Below the pieces are notes generated by a model. The model was not told the origin of the DNA, made no database searches, and saw only the letters and a program-made list of their open reading frames with translations. This document shows positions 8,333 to 14,926 of a DNA stretch of 31,314 nt, one piece after another. Each line of letters starts with the position of its first letter. Positions within the stretch are counted from its first letter, which is position 1. A program made the translations under genes and the position numbers. The DNA comes from Erysipelotrichaceae bacterium (GTDB taxonomy: Bacteria > Bacillota_I > Bacilli_A > Erysipelotrichales > Erysipelotrichaceae), in NCBI GenBank assembly GCA_021442745.1, contig JABUSI010000028.1, positions 1-31,314 on the forward strand. The letters run 5' to 3'.

Positions 8333-9183
8333 TGCCAACCTATCGGGAAGCGTTACGTCAGGCACAGCAACAATTAACACAAGCGGATGCGTACGAACAG
8401 CACGCACAGTTGCTGATGCTAGAACTGGCAAATCAGAATTTAAGCGATTTGTATCTGTGTTATGACGAACCGATGCCGCAAGAACTGTACGACACGTATT
8501 GTCAGGGTGTAAAACGGCTAGCGAAACAGGAACCGCTGCAGTATGTGTTAGGATACCAGTGGTTTTACGGAAACAAGATGACGGTGACTCCGGAAGTATT
8601 GATTCCGCGGTATGAAACCGAAGAACTGGTTGCGAACGTACTGGTTGATGTGGATGCATATTTTGAAGGGAAAAACCCGGTACTTGCCGATATCGGTACA
8701 GGTAGCGGAGCGATTGCGATTTCCCTGAAACGGGAAGAACCGTCCTTACAGGTATACGCAACGGATATCAGTGAAACGGCATTGAAAGTTGCGCAAAAGA
8801 ATGCAGATGATCTGAACGCGGAAGTCACTTTTTACCGGGGGGATCTGTTGCAACCGTTGATTGACAGAGGAATTCAACTGGATATTCTGGTATCCAATCC
8901 GCCATACATTCCTCAGAAACAAACCCTGGAATCCAGTGTAAAGGATTATGAACCGCACGTTGCCTTATTCGGCGGTAACGACGGGTTGTATTTTTACCGG
9001 AGAATCTTTGAAGACGCTCATAAGGTTATTAAGGAACATTCCTTTCTGGCCTTTGAGATCGGATACGATGAAAAAGATGCCTTGCTGGCATTGGCAAAGG
9101 AATATTTCCCGCAGGACCGCATGACGGTATTACAGGATTTGAACGGAAAAGACCGGATGTTGTTTATTTATCATAACGTGTAG
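8332..9183 (+). CDS. prmC: Release factor glutamine methyltransferase
   Basis: This SAM-dependent enzyme methylates the GGQ glutamine of release factors. It has 283 aa, with an N-terminal helical domain (about 1-90), a SAM-binding loop (ADIGTGSGAIAISL) and the catalytic NPPY at residues 189-192 (VSNPPYIP). The C-terminus (GKDRMLFI) is typical of PrmC. The start overlaps the prfA stop by one base, which fixes it without ambiguity. A terminator follows directly, so this gene closes the operon. Confidence 0.95.
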   Translation: MPTYREALRQAQQQLTQADAYEQHAQLLMLELANQNLSDLYLCYDEPMPQELYDTYCQGVKRLAKQEPLQYVLGYQWFYGNKMTVTPEVLIPRYETEELVANVLVDVDAYFEGKNPVLADIGTGSGAIAISLKREEPSLQVYATDISETALKVAQKNADDLNAEVTFYRGDLLQPLIDRGIQLDILVSNPPYIPQKQTLESSVKDYEPHVALFGGNDGLYFYRRIFEDAHKVIKEHSFLAFEIGYDEKDALLALAKEYFPQDRMTVLQDLNGKDRMLFIYHNV

Positions 9184-9209
9184 AAGCAGGCAGGATGACC
9201 TGCTTTTTT
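9184..9209 (+). terminator. Rho-independent terminator after prmC
   Basis: An AAGCAGG / CCTGCTT stem (9184-9190, 9199-9205) with an 8-nt loop runs into a T-run. It marks the boundary between the housekeeping operon and the accessory signalling region. Confidence 0.8.
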
Positions 9210-9220
9210 TACGGAATATA

Positions 9221-9262
9221 CCATTCGCGCCGTTTAAACTACCACTGACGGACAATGGGTTG
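9221..9262 (+). repeat. LytTR-type direct-repeat box, copy 1
   Basis: This is the first of three copies of a 42-bp element (others at 10787-10828 and 11257-11298). It begins CCATTCGCGCCGTTTAAAC and ends GGGTTG. The first half-site CCATTCGCG is intact; the second, 21 bp on, is decayed (CCACTGACG). The 21-bp spacing, about two helical turns, matches direct repeats bound by LytTR regulators such as AgrA, ComE and BlpR. The terminal TTG doubles as the start of the -35 hexamer. Confidence 0.7.
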
Positions 9263-9288
9263 AAGAATACTATATGAGTTAATAGTAT
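9260..9288 (+). promoter_or_regulatory. Box-linked promoter of the secreted protein gene
   Basis: TTGAAG (9260-9265), a 17-nt spacer and TAGTAT (9283-9288). Both hexamers are imperfect, as expected for an activator-dependent promoter. The -35 begins inside the last three bases of the direct-repeat box, the same arrangement as in copies 2 and 3. Confidence 0.5.
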
Positions 9289-9341
9289 AAAAGTATCAAA
9301 GGAAGTGTGGCCATATTCCAATGAAAGAAAGGAAAGGCAAG

Positions 9342-9908
9342 ATGAAAAGGTTGATACTATTATTAAGTGTATTCTTACTGATTGCCGGTTCTTATATTCC
9401 GGTGTCAGCGGATGAGGAAGAAATGAGAACCTATGAAATTGATTTGTATGGTAATAAAGAATCTTATTATGAATATGTGACAGAAACCGATACCGTGATT
9501 ATAAAAGTAACAGATGGTAGTTTACCGAAGGGGAACAGCCGCATAATCGGTGCAGAGGAATTTGCGCCCGGCAGTTATTCCCGTACGATCTCTTATCAAA
9601 GAAAGCCGGTAAAGAGCAAGGCGGCATTAAAGCTAGAGTGGAAAGTTCGTTTTACGGTTTCTGCCACTGCAAAACCGCGGATTACTTCTGTCTCGGATTT
9701 TATATCCTCTGATTATTTTGCGACAACCGGAGGGCCGACCATCACCAATCCGATAGCATCTGTATCCAAAGCAGCAAATGCTTATGCGTATGGAAGAGAT
9801 GTAATATACAAACCTGATGGAAAAAGTACGGTTGTCCATATGAATTTTAACTTGTATCATGACGATTCGGCATCGGTTCATATACAGGATATTGTTGCGA
9901 GTAATTAA
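9342..9908 (+). CDS. Secreted protein of unknown function
   Basis: I do not recognise this 188-aa protein. It has a clear Sec signal peptide (MKRLILLLSVFLLIAGSYIP) with probable cleavage after VSA near residue 24. There is no lipobox, cysteine or sorting signal, so it is probably released. The mature part is rich in Ser, Thr and Tyr with alternating hydrophobic residues, suggesting beta structure, and contains no known motif. The ATG at 9342 has GAAAGGAAAGG ending 4 nt before it; the in-frame ATG at 9321 lacks a good ribosome site. It is the first gene behind box copy 1, 12 nt ahead of a lipoprotein gene. GAG codons are commoner than in the atp genes. Confidence 0.75.
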   Translation: MKRLILLLSVFLLIAGSYIPVSADEEEMRTYEIDLYGNKESYYEYVTETDTVIIKVTDGSLPKGNSRIIGAEEFAPGSYSRTISYQRKPVKSKAALKLEWKVRFTVSATAKPRITSVSDFISSDYFATTGGPTITNPIASVSKAANAYAYGRDVIYKPDGKSTVVHMNFNLYHDDSASVHIQDIVASN

Positions 9909-9920
9909 AGGGGCAATTCT

Positions 9921-10676
9921 ATGAAGAAGATAGTAATTGCGTTATTCTGTCTGTTTCTTTTATCCGGGTGTGTAAATGCCGGAAAGAAGGAACCGACAAG
10001 AAAAGAAATCCTGCAGGAAAGAAAGAGTTATCTGGCTGAAGCAATTGAGACGAAATGCAAGGAGTTGTTTCCGGACGGGTATACAGAAGTTGTCCGTCAT
10101 TACTCGATGTCGACGATTGAGGGGACAGAGACAGCAAAGCGTGTCGTTCTGATTGTTCAACCGGCAGATACAGAGAAATACACAGCGGTTGAACTTGGCC
10201 CGGAAAACGAATACCTGGTAGGCAAAAAGGAAAACGATGTATTTTTTGTGAATGAGGAAAAGGAACCGGGATATGAAGAGATGGCGAGAAAAGATTATCC
10301 GGAGATTACCTCAAAAACCGATTGGGTTGTGATAAAAAGGAAAGGTATTAATAAAGAGGCATATGATTTGATATTCACACTGGAAAAAGAACAACTGAAT
10401 GATGAGGCGTTGTTGTCGGATATCCTGCAGTTGATTTCTGCAGACGGTTCCTTTGAAGCTCTGATAAAAGATGAAGAAGTAAAATCAAAGGAATTACTGA
10501 TACCGGTTACGTTATTATCTATGGGATACGGCCTGTCTTATTGCCCGTATGAAGGAGAGCCGTGGCAGCATGAGGTATGGTTATCCGTTGATTCCCGGTT
10601 TGAAGAGGAACGACTGGATCAATTTGATACGAAATCATTGAGGGAAAAACTTGTTTACCAGATGGAACATAAATAA
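9921..10676 (+). CDS. Lipoprotein of unknown function, family member 1
   Basis: This 251-aa protein has a lipoprotein signal (MKKIVIALFCLFLLSGC, lipidated Cys17). The mature part is highly charged. By eye it matches the product of 11351-12121 along its whole length, sharing SYLAEAIETKC-like, ENEYLVG, DVFF, PEIT-KTDWVVI and YCPYEGEPW-HE-WLS segments, and is more distantly related to the product of 12123-12884. I cannot assign a domain. It is co-transcribed with the secreted protein gene 12 nt upstream, behind box copy 1, and closed by a terminator. The context suggests an output of the LytTR system, acting outside the membrane. Confidence 0.8.
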   Translation: MKKIVIALFCLFLLSGCVNAGKKEPTRKEILQERKSYLAEAIETKCKELFPDGYTEVVRHYSMSTIEGTETAKRVVLIVQPADTEKYTAVELGPENEYLVGKKENDVFFVNEEKEPGYEEMARKDYPEITSKTDWVVIKRKGINKEAYDLIFTLEKEQLNDEALLSDILQLISADGSFEALIKDEEVKSKELLIPVTLLSMGYGLSYCPYEGEPWQHEVWLSVDSRFEEERLDQFDTKSLREKLVYQMEHK

Positions 10677-10683
10677 CAATGTC

Positions 10684-10709
10684 AAGACGCATGCATGTGC
10701 GTCTTTTCT
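10684..10709 (+). terminator. Rho-independent terminator after lipoprotein 1
   Basis: An AAGACGCA / TGCGTCTT stem (10684-10691, 10698-10705) with a 6-nt loop is followed by TTCTG. It separates the first box-driven unit from the second. Confidence 0.75.
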
Positions 10710-10786
10710 GATGTGCGTTAAACCGTTTTACTGTTGTTTTACGTGCATATGCCAGTGGTTTTCAGATGACTTCCGGAATTTATATA

Positions 10787-10828
10787 CCATTCGCGCCGTT
10801 TAAACTACCATTCGCGGACAAGGGGTTG
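10787..10828 (+). repeat. LytTR-type direct-repeat box, copy 2
   Basis: This copy has two perfect half-sites ACCATTCGCG, at 10786-10795 and 10807-10816, exactly 21 bp apart. It is separated from the start codon of the 69-aa gene by about 170 nt that contain only its promoter and a leader. The 42-bp core differs from copy 3 by a single base and from copy 1 mainly in the second half-site. Confidence 0.75.
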
Positions 10829-10854
10829 CATGATGAAACCCGTAGTGTTATATA
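10826..10854 (+). promoter_or_regulatory. Box-linked promoter of the 69-aa membrane protein gene
   Basis: TTGCAT (10826-10831), a 17-nt spacer and TATATA (10849-10854). The -35 starts in the last three bases of box copy 2. The resulting leader of about 135 nt before the gene is unusually long for this window; I see no convincing riboswitch or coding function in it. Confidence 0.5.
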
Positions 10855-10995
10855 TGAATCAGGAGGCGTACGTAACGTTTAGAAGTATAAGTGGAGATTC
10901 GATAAAAATCTTCGTAAGAACAGTTATGTTGCCAAATTGAACAGCATAATCGTATGGTTATGCATTGGGTTTAAGTGACAAGTGAGGACAAAAAA

Positions 10996-11205
10996 ATGAA
11001 AAGAAAAGATTTTTATATCGGATTGTTTGCGATTTTACATTTGATGGTAATACTCCCACCGGCTTATGAAACAGGAATCGGACGAGCAGATCTGGAGTTC
11101 TGGATGATGGGAGACTGGTGGCTTCTGATGTATTTCGTAACGGTTATTCCTTTGGCATTCCTTGTAATTTCAGAAATCAAACAACTGGGAAAGTTTTTGA
11201 AATAG
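10996..11205 (+). CDS. Small membrane protein (69 aa) of unknown function
   Basis: I do not recognise this protein. It has two hydrophobic segments (about residues 6-22, FYIGLFAILHLMVILPP, and about 41-60, LLMYFVTVIPLAFLVISEI), a short acidic loop containing W-x(6)-W, and a basic C-terminus. There is no signal cleavage site or double-glycine leader. The ATG at 10996 follows GTGAGG at 10982-10987 with good spacing; a GTG at 10975 would add MTSEDKK. It has its own direct-repeat box, promoter and terminator, so it is a monocistronic target of the same regulator. Possible roles are an immunity or signalling peptide; that is inference from context only. Confidence 0.7.
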   Translation: MKRKDFYIGLFAILHLMVILPPAYETGIGRADLEFWMMGDWWLLMYFVTVIPLAFLVISEIKQLGKFLK

Positions 11206-11214
11206 AGTATACAC

Positions 11215-11252
11215 AAATCCTTCTGCATGGAACCGGGAGCAGAAGGATTTTT
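11215..11252 (+). terminator. Rho-independent terminator after the 69-aa gene
   Basis: A perfect 12-bp stem, AAATCCTTCTGC / GCAGAAGGATTT (11215-11226, 11239-11250), with a 12-nt loop is followed by TT. It ends a few bases before box copy 3. Confidence 0.75.
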
Positions 11253-11256
11253 ACTA

Positions 11257-11298
11257 CCATTCGCGCCTTTTAAACTACCATTCGCGGACAAGGGGTTG
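11257..11298 (+). repeat. LytTR-type direct-repeat box, copy 3
   Basis: Both half-sites are perfect and slightly longer than in copy 2 (CTACCATTCGCG at 11254-11265 and 11275-11286), with a 21-bp period. It lies ahead of the unit that contains two lipoproteins, the LytTR regulator and the sensor, which would give positive autoregulation. Confidence 0.75.
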
Positions 11299-11324
11299 AG
11301 AGAACCGGACTCTTGCGCCATACT
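11296..11324 (+). promoter_or_regulatory. Box-linked promoter of the lipoprotein/two-component operon
   Basis: TTGAGA (11296-11301), a 17-nt spacer and CATACT (11319-11324), a poor -10 compatible with activator dependence. The geometry relative to the box is identical to copies 1 and 2. The predicted start near 11331 is about 20 nt before the first ATG. Confidence 0.45.
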
Positions 11325-11350
11325 AATAAATAGATATAGGAGTGGTTCAG

Positions 11351-12121
11351 ATGAAGATAATCAAATCTGTTTTGCTATGCTTGGTTTTATTGTCAGGGTG
11401 TGTCAGAAATACGCAAAGAGAAGTGATACAGCCGACGTTAATGGAGTTGCTTGTGGCCAGGGAACCGTATCTGGCAGAAGAAATTGAGAAAAAGTGTGAG
11501 GAATTGTTCCCGCAAGGGTACGAAGAAATCATCCGGCATTACAGCCGGTTGTATCTTGATGATATATATACCGTTTCCCGTGTTGTTGCGTTGGTTCGCC
11601 CAAACGGTTCCAATGAAGTTACGGCAATCGAGTACGGGGCAGATAATGAGAATCTCGTCGGATACAAAGACCATGACGTGTTTTTTATCAATCATGAGAA
11701 AGAAGAACCATATGCAGAACTTGCCCGAAAACAGTATCCGCAGATTACCGAAAAGACCGACTGGATTGTGATACAAAAGAAGGGAATCCGTCCGGAGGCA
11801 TACAATCTGGTATTTACACTGACCAAAGAACAGCTTCAGGATGAAACCCTGTTGGAGGATATCGTTAATCTGATTCGTGAGGAAGGCAGTTTCCTTGCGT
11901 TAAGGAAGGATGAAGACGTGGAATCAAAACCGGATTCCCTTATGCCTGTATTACTGGGAATGGCTTATGGGATCAACTATTGTCCGTATGAGGGAAAACT
12001 ATGGAAGCATGAACTGTGGTTGTCCACAGACAAAGAAGCACAGGAGTATTACCTGGAAGAGGTGAACGTTTCGGCTTTGAAGGAAAAACTGACAGATCAG
12101 TGGGAATCAAGAGGGCAGTAG
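11351..12121 (+). CDS. Lipoprotein of unknown function, family member 2
   Basis: This 256-aa lipoprotein has the signal MKIIKSVLLCLVLLSGC with lipidated Cys17. It is a full-length paralogue of the 9921-10676 product (by eye roughly half identical), sharing GY-E-(V/I)-(V/I)-RHYS, ENLVG, DVFFINHEKE, KTDWIVIQKKGI and YCPYEGKLWKHELWLS. No known domain is recognised. The ATG at 11351 is 8 nt after AGGAG (11338-11342); the GTG at 11342 overlaps that site. The next lipoprotein gene starts 1 nt after its stop, so the two are coupled. It is the first gene of the operon that ends with the two-component genes. Confidence 0.8.
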   Translation: MKIIKSVLLCLVLLSGCVRNTQREVIQPTLMELLVAREPYLAEEIEKKCEELFPQGYEEIIRHYSRLYLDDIYTVSRVVALVRPNGSNEVTAIEYGADNENLVGYKDHDVFFINHEKEEPYAELARKQYPQITEKTDWIVIQKKGIRPEAYNLVFTLTKEQLQDETLLEDIVNLIREEGSFLALRKDEDVESKPDSLMPVLLGMAYGINYCPYEGKLWKHELWLSTDKEAQEYYLEEVNVSALKEKLTDQWESRGQ

Positions 12122-12122
12122 C

Positions 12123-12884
12123 ATGAAGAAACTGATGATTGTAATGCTGGCTGTTCTTGTGATTGCCGGATGTGAAAGAAGAGTATCGAACGATGAGAAA
12201 GTTCCGACATATGAGATTCGTAAGGAATATCTTGAAAAGGAACTGGATAAATTGCTTGATGAAAACTTTGATGAATATACGGTTATTGCTCAGCATGAGG
12301 ATGTAATTAAACTGCATGGTGTAGAAACCGTGGAAAAGATGAGCCGGCTGATATGGGATTCGGTAAACAAGACGTATCACGTATTTGAATACGGGTGCCG
12401 CGATATAGAGCGAACGGGAGACAAGCGATACGATTGGCTGTATATCAACGGTGATAACGAGTATGATTTACGTGAGTATGTGGAAGAACGGTATCCGTAT
12501 CTGGACAGTAAGACCACATACCGGATTATCGATACACATAGCGTGCCGATGGGTAAACCGGATCTTGCGCTTGCGTTTTCAAAAGATATGCTGGAGGATG
12601 CATGGTTCCTAAAGGAACTGACGTATCTTACAGCGGCGTGTAATCACGTGTATCTGTTAAAGATGAGTGAAGAGATTGAGGCACATCCGGAATACATCGA
12701 TCCGTATCTGCTGAGTGTCATTTACGGACTGGAAGATGAGTATGACCCGTATCAACGGGGAAAAGATGTGTTTGCGACCGATTTTATCAATATCGGTGTA
12801 ACGGAAGAAGGCTTCACAAAAGAAGAGGAAGAATTGATGATTGAATCGGTCAAAGATATGATTCAGATTCTATGGGACAAATAA
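12123..12884 (+). CDS. Lipoprotein of unknown function, family member 3 (divergent)
   Basis: This 253-aa lipoprotein has the signal MKKLMIVMLAVLVIAGC with lipidated Cys17. It aligns with members 1 and 2 only in outline: an early YLEKELDKLLDENF helix, YHVFEYG, DWLYINGDNEYDLREYVEERYP followed by KTTYRI, and a later YLLSVIYGLEDEYDPYQ in place of YGINYCPYEG. It lacks the mature-region Cys residues conserved in the other two. The function is unknown. It lies 18 nt ahead of the response regulator start, so it may be a sensory partner of that system. This is inferred from position. Confidence 0.78.
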   Translation: MKKLMIVMLAVLVIAGCERRVSNDEKVPTYEIRKEYLEKELDKLLDENFDEYTVIAQHEDVIKLHGVETVEKMSRLIWDSVNKTYHVFEYGCRDIERTGDKRYDWLYINGDNEYDLREYVEERYPYLDSKTTYRIIDTHSVPMGKPDLALAFSKDMLEDAWFLKELTYLTAACNHVYLLKMSEEIEAHPEYIDPYLLSVIYGLEDEYDPYQRGKDVFATDFINIGVTEEGFTKEEEELMIESVKDMIQILWDK

Positions 12885-12902
12885 TGGAAAGGGGGTGTGC
12901 GG

Positions 12903-13613
12903 ATGATTCGTATTGTTGTGTGTGATGATGACGTGGCGGCAGCGGAAAACCTGTGTAACCGGATTTACGAGAATACGAGTGATAAATACAGACCGGATGT
13001 ATTTACGGATGCGAAACAGTTACGGAATGCGGTTGAATCCGGGAACACGTATGATATTGCGATACTGGATATCGAAATGCAGGATGTCTCCGGAATGGAA
13101 CTGGCACAGATTATCAGAGAATCCAATCCGGACACCTTGGTTCTGTTTGTGACGGATTATCTGAAATATGCGGTGGATTCGTATGAACTCGGAGTATACC
13201 GGTACATTCCGAAAAACGAACTGGATACGCGGTTTGCGCCGGCATTGGAATCTGCTATACGGAAAGTGCAGCAGAAAAGGCAAAGCATCATTCTTACGGA
13301 TACCAATAACGGGGTCGTACATCTGTTGTATGAAGAAATCGTATCGTTGCGTAAGGATACGAAGAATATATACGTGTATCCGATGGGAAAGGAACCGGTT
13401 CGGATCCGGGAAAGTATCACAAACATCCTGGCGGTATTGCCTGATGATATGTTTGCGCAGATTGACCGGGGAGTCATCATTAATCTTCATCAGGTGATCT
13501 CCTATACGGATGACAGGGTTACGATGAAGGATGGCAGTTGTTTTGTGGTATCGCGTTCCCATAAATCAGAAGTACGGAAAGCGTTGCAGCAGGCATGGAG
13601 GAATTCCCTATGA
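12903..13613 (+). CDS. LytTR-family response regulator
   Basis: This 236-aa DNA-binding response regulator has a receiver domain at 1-120, with the acidic pocket (VVCDDDV), phospho-acceptor Asp56 (AILDIEM), the Thr position in LFVTDY and Lys in YIPKNEL. A LytTR domain follows at about 135-233 (LLYEEIVSLRKDTKNIYVY, FAQIDRGVIINLHQV, VVSRSHKSEVRKAL). The family includes AgrA, ComE and BlpR and binds direct repeats with about 21-bp periodicity, exactly what is present at 9221, 10787 and 11257. The ATG at 12903 follows AAAGGGGGTG. It overlaps the sensor gene by four bases (ATGA) and probably activates its own operon. Confidence 0.92.
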   Translation: MIRIVVCDDDVAAAENLCNRIYENTSDKYRPDVFTDAKQLRNAVESGNTYDIAILDIEMQDVSGMELAQIIRESNPDTLVLFVTDYLKYAVDSYELGVYRYIPKNELDTRFAPALESAIRKVQQKRQSIILTDTNNGVVHLLYEEIVSLRKDTKNIYVYPMGKEPVRIRESITNILAVLPDDMFAQIDRGVIINLHQVISYTDDRVTMKDGSCFVVSRSHKSEVRKALQQAWRNSL

Positions 13614-14875
13614 TGATGCTGTTCTGGAGTATACGGTGTTTTATCCTGTTACAAGCTGTGAAAACGGTTTTTGAACAAAAGAAAAACGGGCAATCGTTAT
13701 TGCTCGATTTTCTTGTTTGTATCGTGATTGGCGGACCGTTGTTTGCCTGGACCGATACGTTACGGATTGATCCTTGTGTGGTACCGACGATTGTGTTTCT
13801 GACCATTCTGATTACCGCATTGTATAAAACGGATTTATTGAAAACGTTCAATCTTGCAGCGTTGATAGCCGTTGGAATCGGTGCAGTGGAATATATGATT
13901 CTTACCGTCATCAGTACGTATTGGATCGGGTATATGTCTTTTATCGATTTTATGCAACTATACGAAATCAGTCTTCTGGTAAGCTGTGCGATTGATTTCT
14001 TATTGTGCGTCGGTATCTATGCCATGTCTTTGAAAGCGAAAGACTCCATGCGGTCTTTGTTGAATACGCAGCGGTCGTTAACGGTATTTACCATTGTGCT
14101 GGGTGTTTCCTATTTGTATCTGGAGGATATTACCGTACGGTTGTATGATTATCTGATTCCGGAAGTATGGATGTTGTTTTTTGCGATTCTGGTCATCGGC
14201 ATCCTGATGTTTTATTATGTACAGATCAGTAACCGGCAGAAGGTGGAACTGCAGGCAATTAAAAACCAGAACGAACTGACGCATGAAAAGTATGAAGATC
14301 TGGCGGAAGTGTATGACCATTATGCCGAGTTGCAGCACTATTTCATTCACCAGTTGAATACGCTGGAAAGCATGATAAAGGAAAAGAAGATTGATGAAGC
14401 CGTGAACTTTATCCATGAAACGTCGGATCATGCATATTCCATGGCTTTAATGAAATATACCGGGTTGAAGACCGTCGACCTGGTATTTATCCTGGCTATG
14501 AAACGAATGAAGGAATACGGTATTCCGTTTGATTATGAAATCGATAAACTGGAAGTACCCGATCTGGAAGAAGACTTATCGGTTATTTCGTCCAATGTGA
14601 TAAAAAGTGCCGTACGGGGAACGCTCAGTACGAAAAAACCGTCCGTCATTACGTTCCGTCTTCGCCGGCAGCATCAGTTTGTGGTAGGATATTGTTCCTA
14701 TTATGCGAAAATTGTGAATACCGACCCGTATCCGGTCATTGATGACGACCTGAATACGTTGCAGATGAAAAGCATCCGGCTGATTTGTGATCGTCAGGAC
14801 GGGAATTTTTCGGCGAGTGAATCGAATGGATTTGTACAACTGGAATTCTATGTGCCGATTCGCAGTAAGGATTGA
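13610..14875 (+). CDS. GHKL-type sensor histidine kinase with degenerate ATP site
   Basis: This 421-aa membrane sensor partners the LytTR regulator. The N-terminal half (about 1-205) has six or seven hydrophobic segments, as in AgrC-like peptide sensors. A coiled linker follows, then the DHp helix with candidate phospho-acceptor His243 (LQHYFIHQL). The ATP-binding part is eroded. The N-box reads SSNVIKSAVRG around Asn329, where the family usually has GNLLDNAIEA, so the second Asn, the Asp and the Glu are lost. The glycine-rich G-loop is replaced by LQMKSIRLI. It may be inactive as a kinase or may act as a phosphatase or binding partner. The ATG at 13610 overlaps the regulator stop, with GGAGG at 13597-13601; an ATG at 13595 is possible. 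Confidence 0.82.
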   Translation: MMMLFWSIRCFILLQAVKTVFEQKKNGQSLLLDFLVCIVIGGPLFAWTDTLRIDPCVVPTIVFLTILITALYKTDLLKTFNLAALIAVGIGAVEYMILTVISTYWIGYMSFIDFMQLYEISLLVSCAIDFLLCVGIYAMSLKAKDSMRSLLNTQRSLTVFTIVLGVSYLYLEDITVRLYDYLIPEVWMLFFAILVIGILMFYYVQISNRQKVELQAIKNQNELTHEKYEDLAEVYDHYAELQHYFIHQLNTLESMIKEKKIDEAVNFIHETSDHAYSMALMKYTGLKTVDLVFILAMKRMKEYGIPFDYEIDKLEVPDLEEDLSVISSNVIKSAVRGTLSTKKPSVITFRLRRQHQFVVGYCSYYAKIVNTDPYPVIDDDLNTLQMKSIRLICDRQDGNFSASESNGFVQLEFYVPIRSKD

Positions 14876-14901
14876 TTTTTGCGTGAATATTGATTCATAA
14901 T
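14872..14901 (+). promoter_or_regulatory. Candidate nagA promoter
   Basis: TTGATT (14872-14877), an 18-nt spacer and CATAAT (14896-14901). The predicted start near 14908 lies downstream of the first in-frame ATG (14900), which favours the ATG at 14927 as the nagA start. Confidence 0.45.
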
Positions 14902-14926
14902 GAAGGTGGAAAAGAGGAACACGTAC

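Noticed and set aside
9221..11298. Three 42-bp repeats as a CRISPR array or miniature transposon
   Set aside because: There are only three copies, 0.4-1.6 kb apart with genes between them. They have no terminal inverted repeats or transposase and sit at fixed distance from promoter hexamers, so a regulatory element explains them better.
14900..14926. Longer nagA start at the ATG at 14900
   Set aside because: It overlaps the candidate -10, has no ribosome site and adds nine residues not expected in NagA.
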